Position numbers and translations under genes: made by a program. Positions 63,781 to 64,000 of a DNA stretch of 64,000 nucleotides are shown in pieces (within the stretch, counting starts at the first letter, position 1; every line of letters starts with the position of its first letter). Source of the stretch: Kuschelorhynchus macadamiae (taxonomy: Eukaryota > Arthropoda > Insecta > Coleoptera > Curculionidae); assembly GCA_030620095.1 (NCBI GenBank), contig JAUTXW010001311.1, positions 457,501-521,500 on the forward strand, in the 5' to 3' direction. The notes under the pieces are model-generated. The model ran no database searches and was not told the DNA's origin. It saw only the letters and a list, made by a program, of their open reading frames with translations.

Positions 63781-64000
63781 TTCAGAAAGAAGATATTTAA
63801 AATTTCTGTTTTCTTAGGAAAATTACTTGCAATAATTATTTAATAATGTAATTTTACGTGTATTTAATGTTTCCATTTAAATTTTATTCTAAGTTGTGTT
63901 GTGCAAACTTTATTATTTTAGTTTTTTTGCAATGCGATATTAAGTTTTTTTTTTAATTTAAAAGTTTAAGTTTCTTATGTTCCTATGTTTTACTATTTAG

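Overview
The window looks like AT-rich, repeat-dominated genomic DNA of an arthropod, most likely an insect; a beetle-like genome is a guess. The evidence is the content: rosa-type (DD41D) and classical (DD34D) mariner transposases, ZMYM1-like and GTF2IRD2-like hAT elements, Penelope-like elements (PLEs) with GIY-YIG endonucleases, CR1/Jockey-like LINEs, MITEs with long inverted repeats, and (TA)n tracts up to about 280 bp. I see no rRNA, tRNA, CRISPR or operon, and no convincing host gene. The best unexplained reading frame is 3394-3882 on the minus strand.

Layout: 1-2.04 kb, a rosa-type mariner with long inverted arms. 2.3-2.9 kb, an inverted DDE transposase relic. 4.2-6.3 kb, a decayed hAT carrying a 223 bp PLE terminal-repeat insertion. 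7.6-10.0 kb, a decayed Penelope. 10.4-10.9 kb, a degenerate tandem repeat. 12.7-14.1 kb, a DUF7869-like pseudogene. 16.45-21.99 kb, a large inverted-arm mariner relic invaded by a 2.86 kb hAT that itself carries a patchwork insertion. 22.7-24.2 kb, a MITE and a second DDE relic. 24.4-24.8 kb, a LINE tail. 26.5-30.6 kb, a long non-coding terminal-inverted-repeat element with a nested insertion and a 520 bp tandem duplication; its inverted relative lies at 50.9-53.2 kb. 31.2-33.2 kb, another mariner. 34.7-37.4 kb, two PLE copies head to head. 37.4-40.0 kb, a hAT nested in a hAT. 40.9-41.6 kb, a MITE. 42.6-44.0 and 48.5-50.7 kb, two related LINEs. 44.1-45.2 kb, a third PLE family. 45.6-48.5 kb, two mariner fragments. 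53.7-63.8 kb, further Tc1/mariner, PLE and hAT pieces inside nested inverted repeats, with one nearly intact DD41D transposase at 59.76-60.81 kb.

The features do not act together as a pathway; the window is a record of nested insertions. Its most notable content is (i) hammerhead-ribozyme cores at the ends of at least three different PLE lineages, repeatedly present as inverted pairs; (ii) a 324 bp insertion in a hAT built from four pieces copied from within 3.7 kb, which looks like serial template switching during break repair; and (iii) several insertions with readable target-site duplications that give a relative chronology. Nearly all coding regions carry stops or frameshifts, so they are annotated as pseudogenes.
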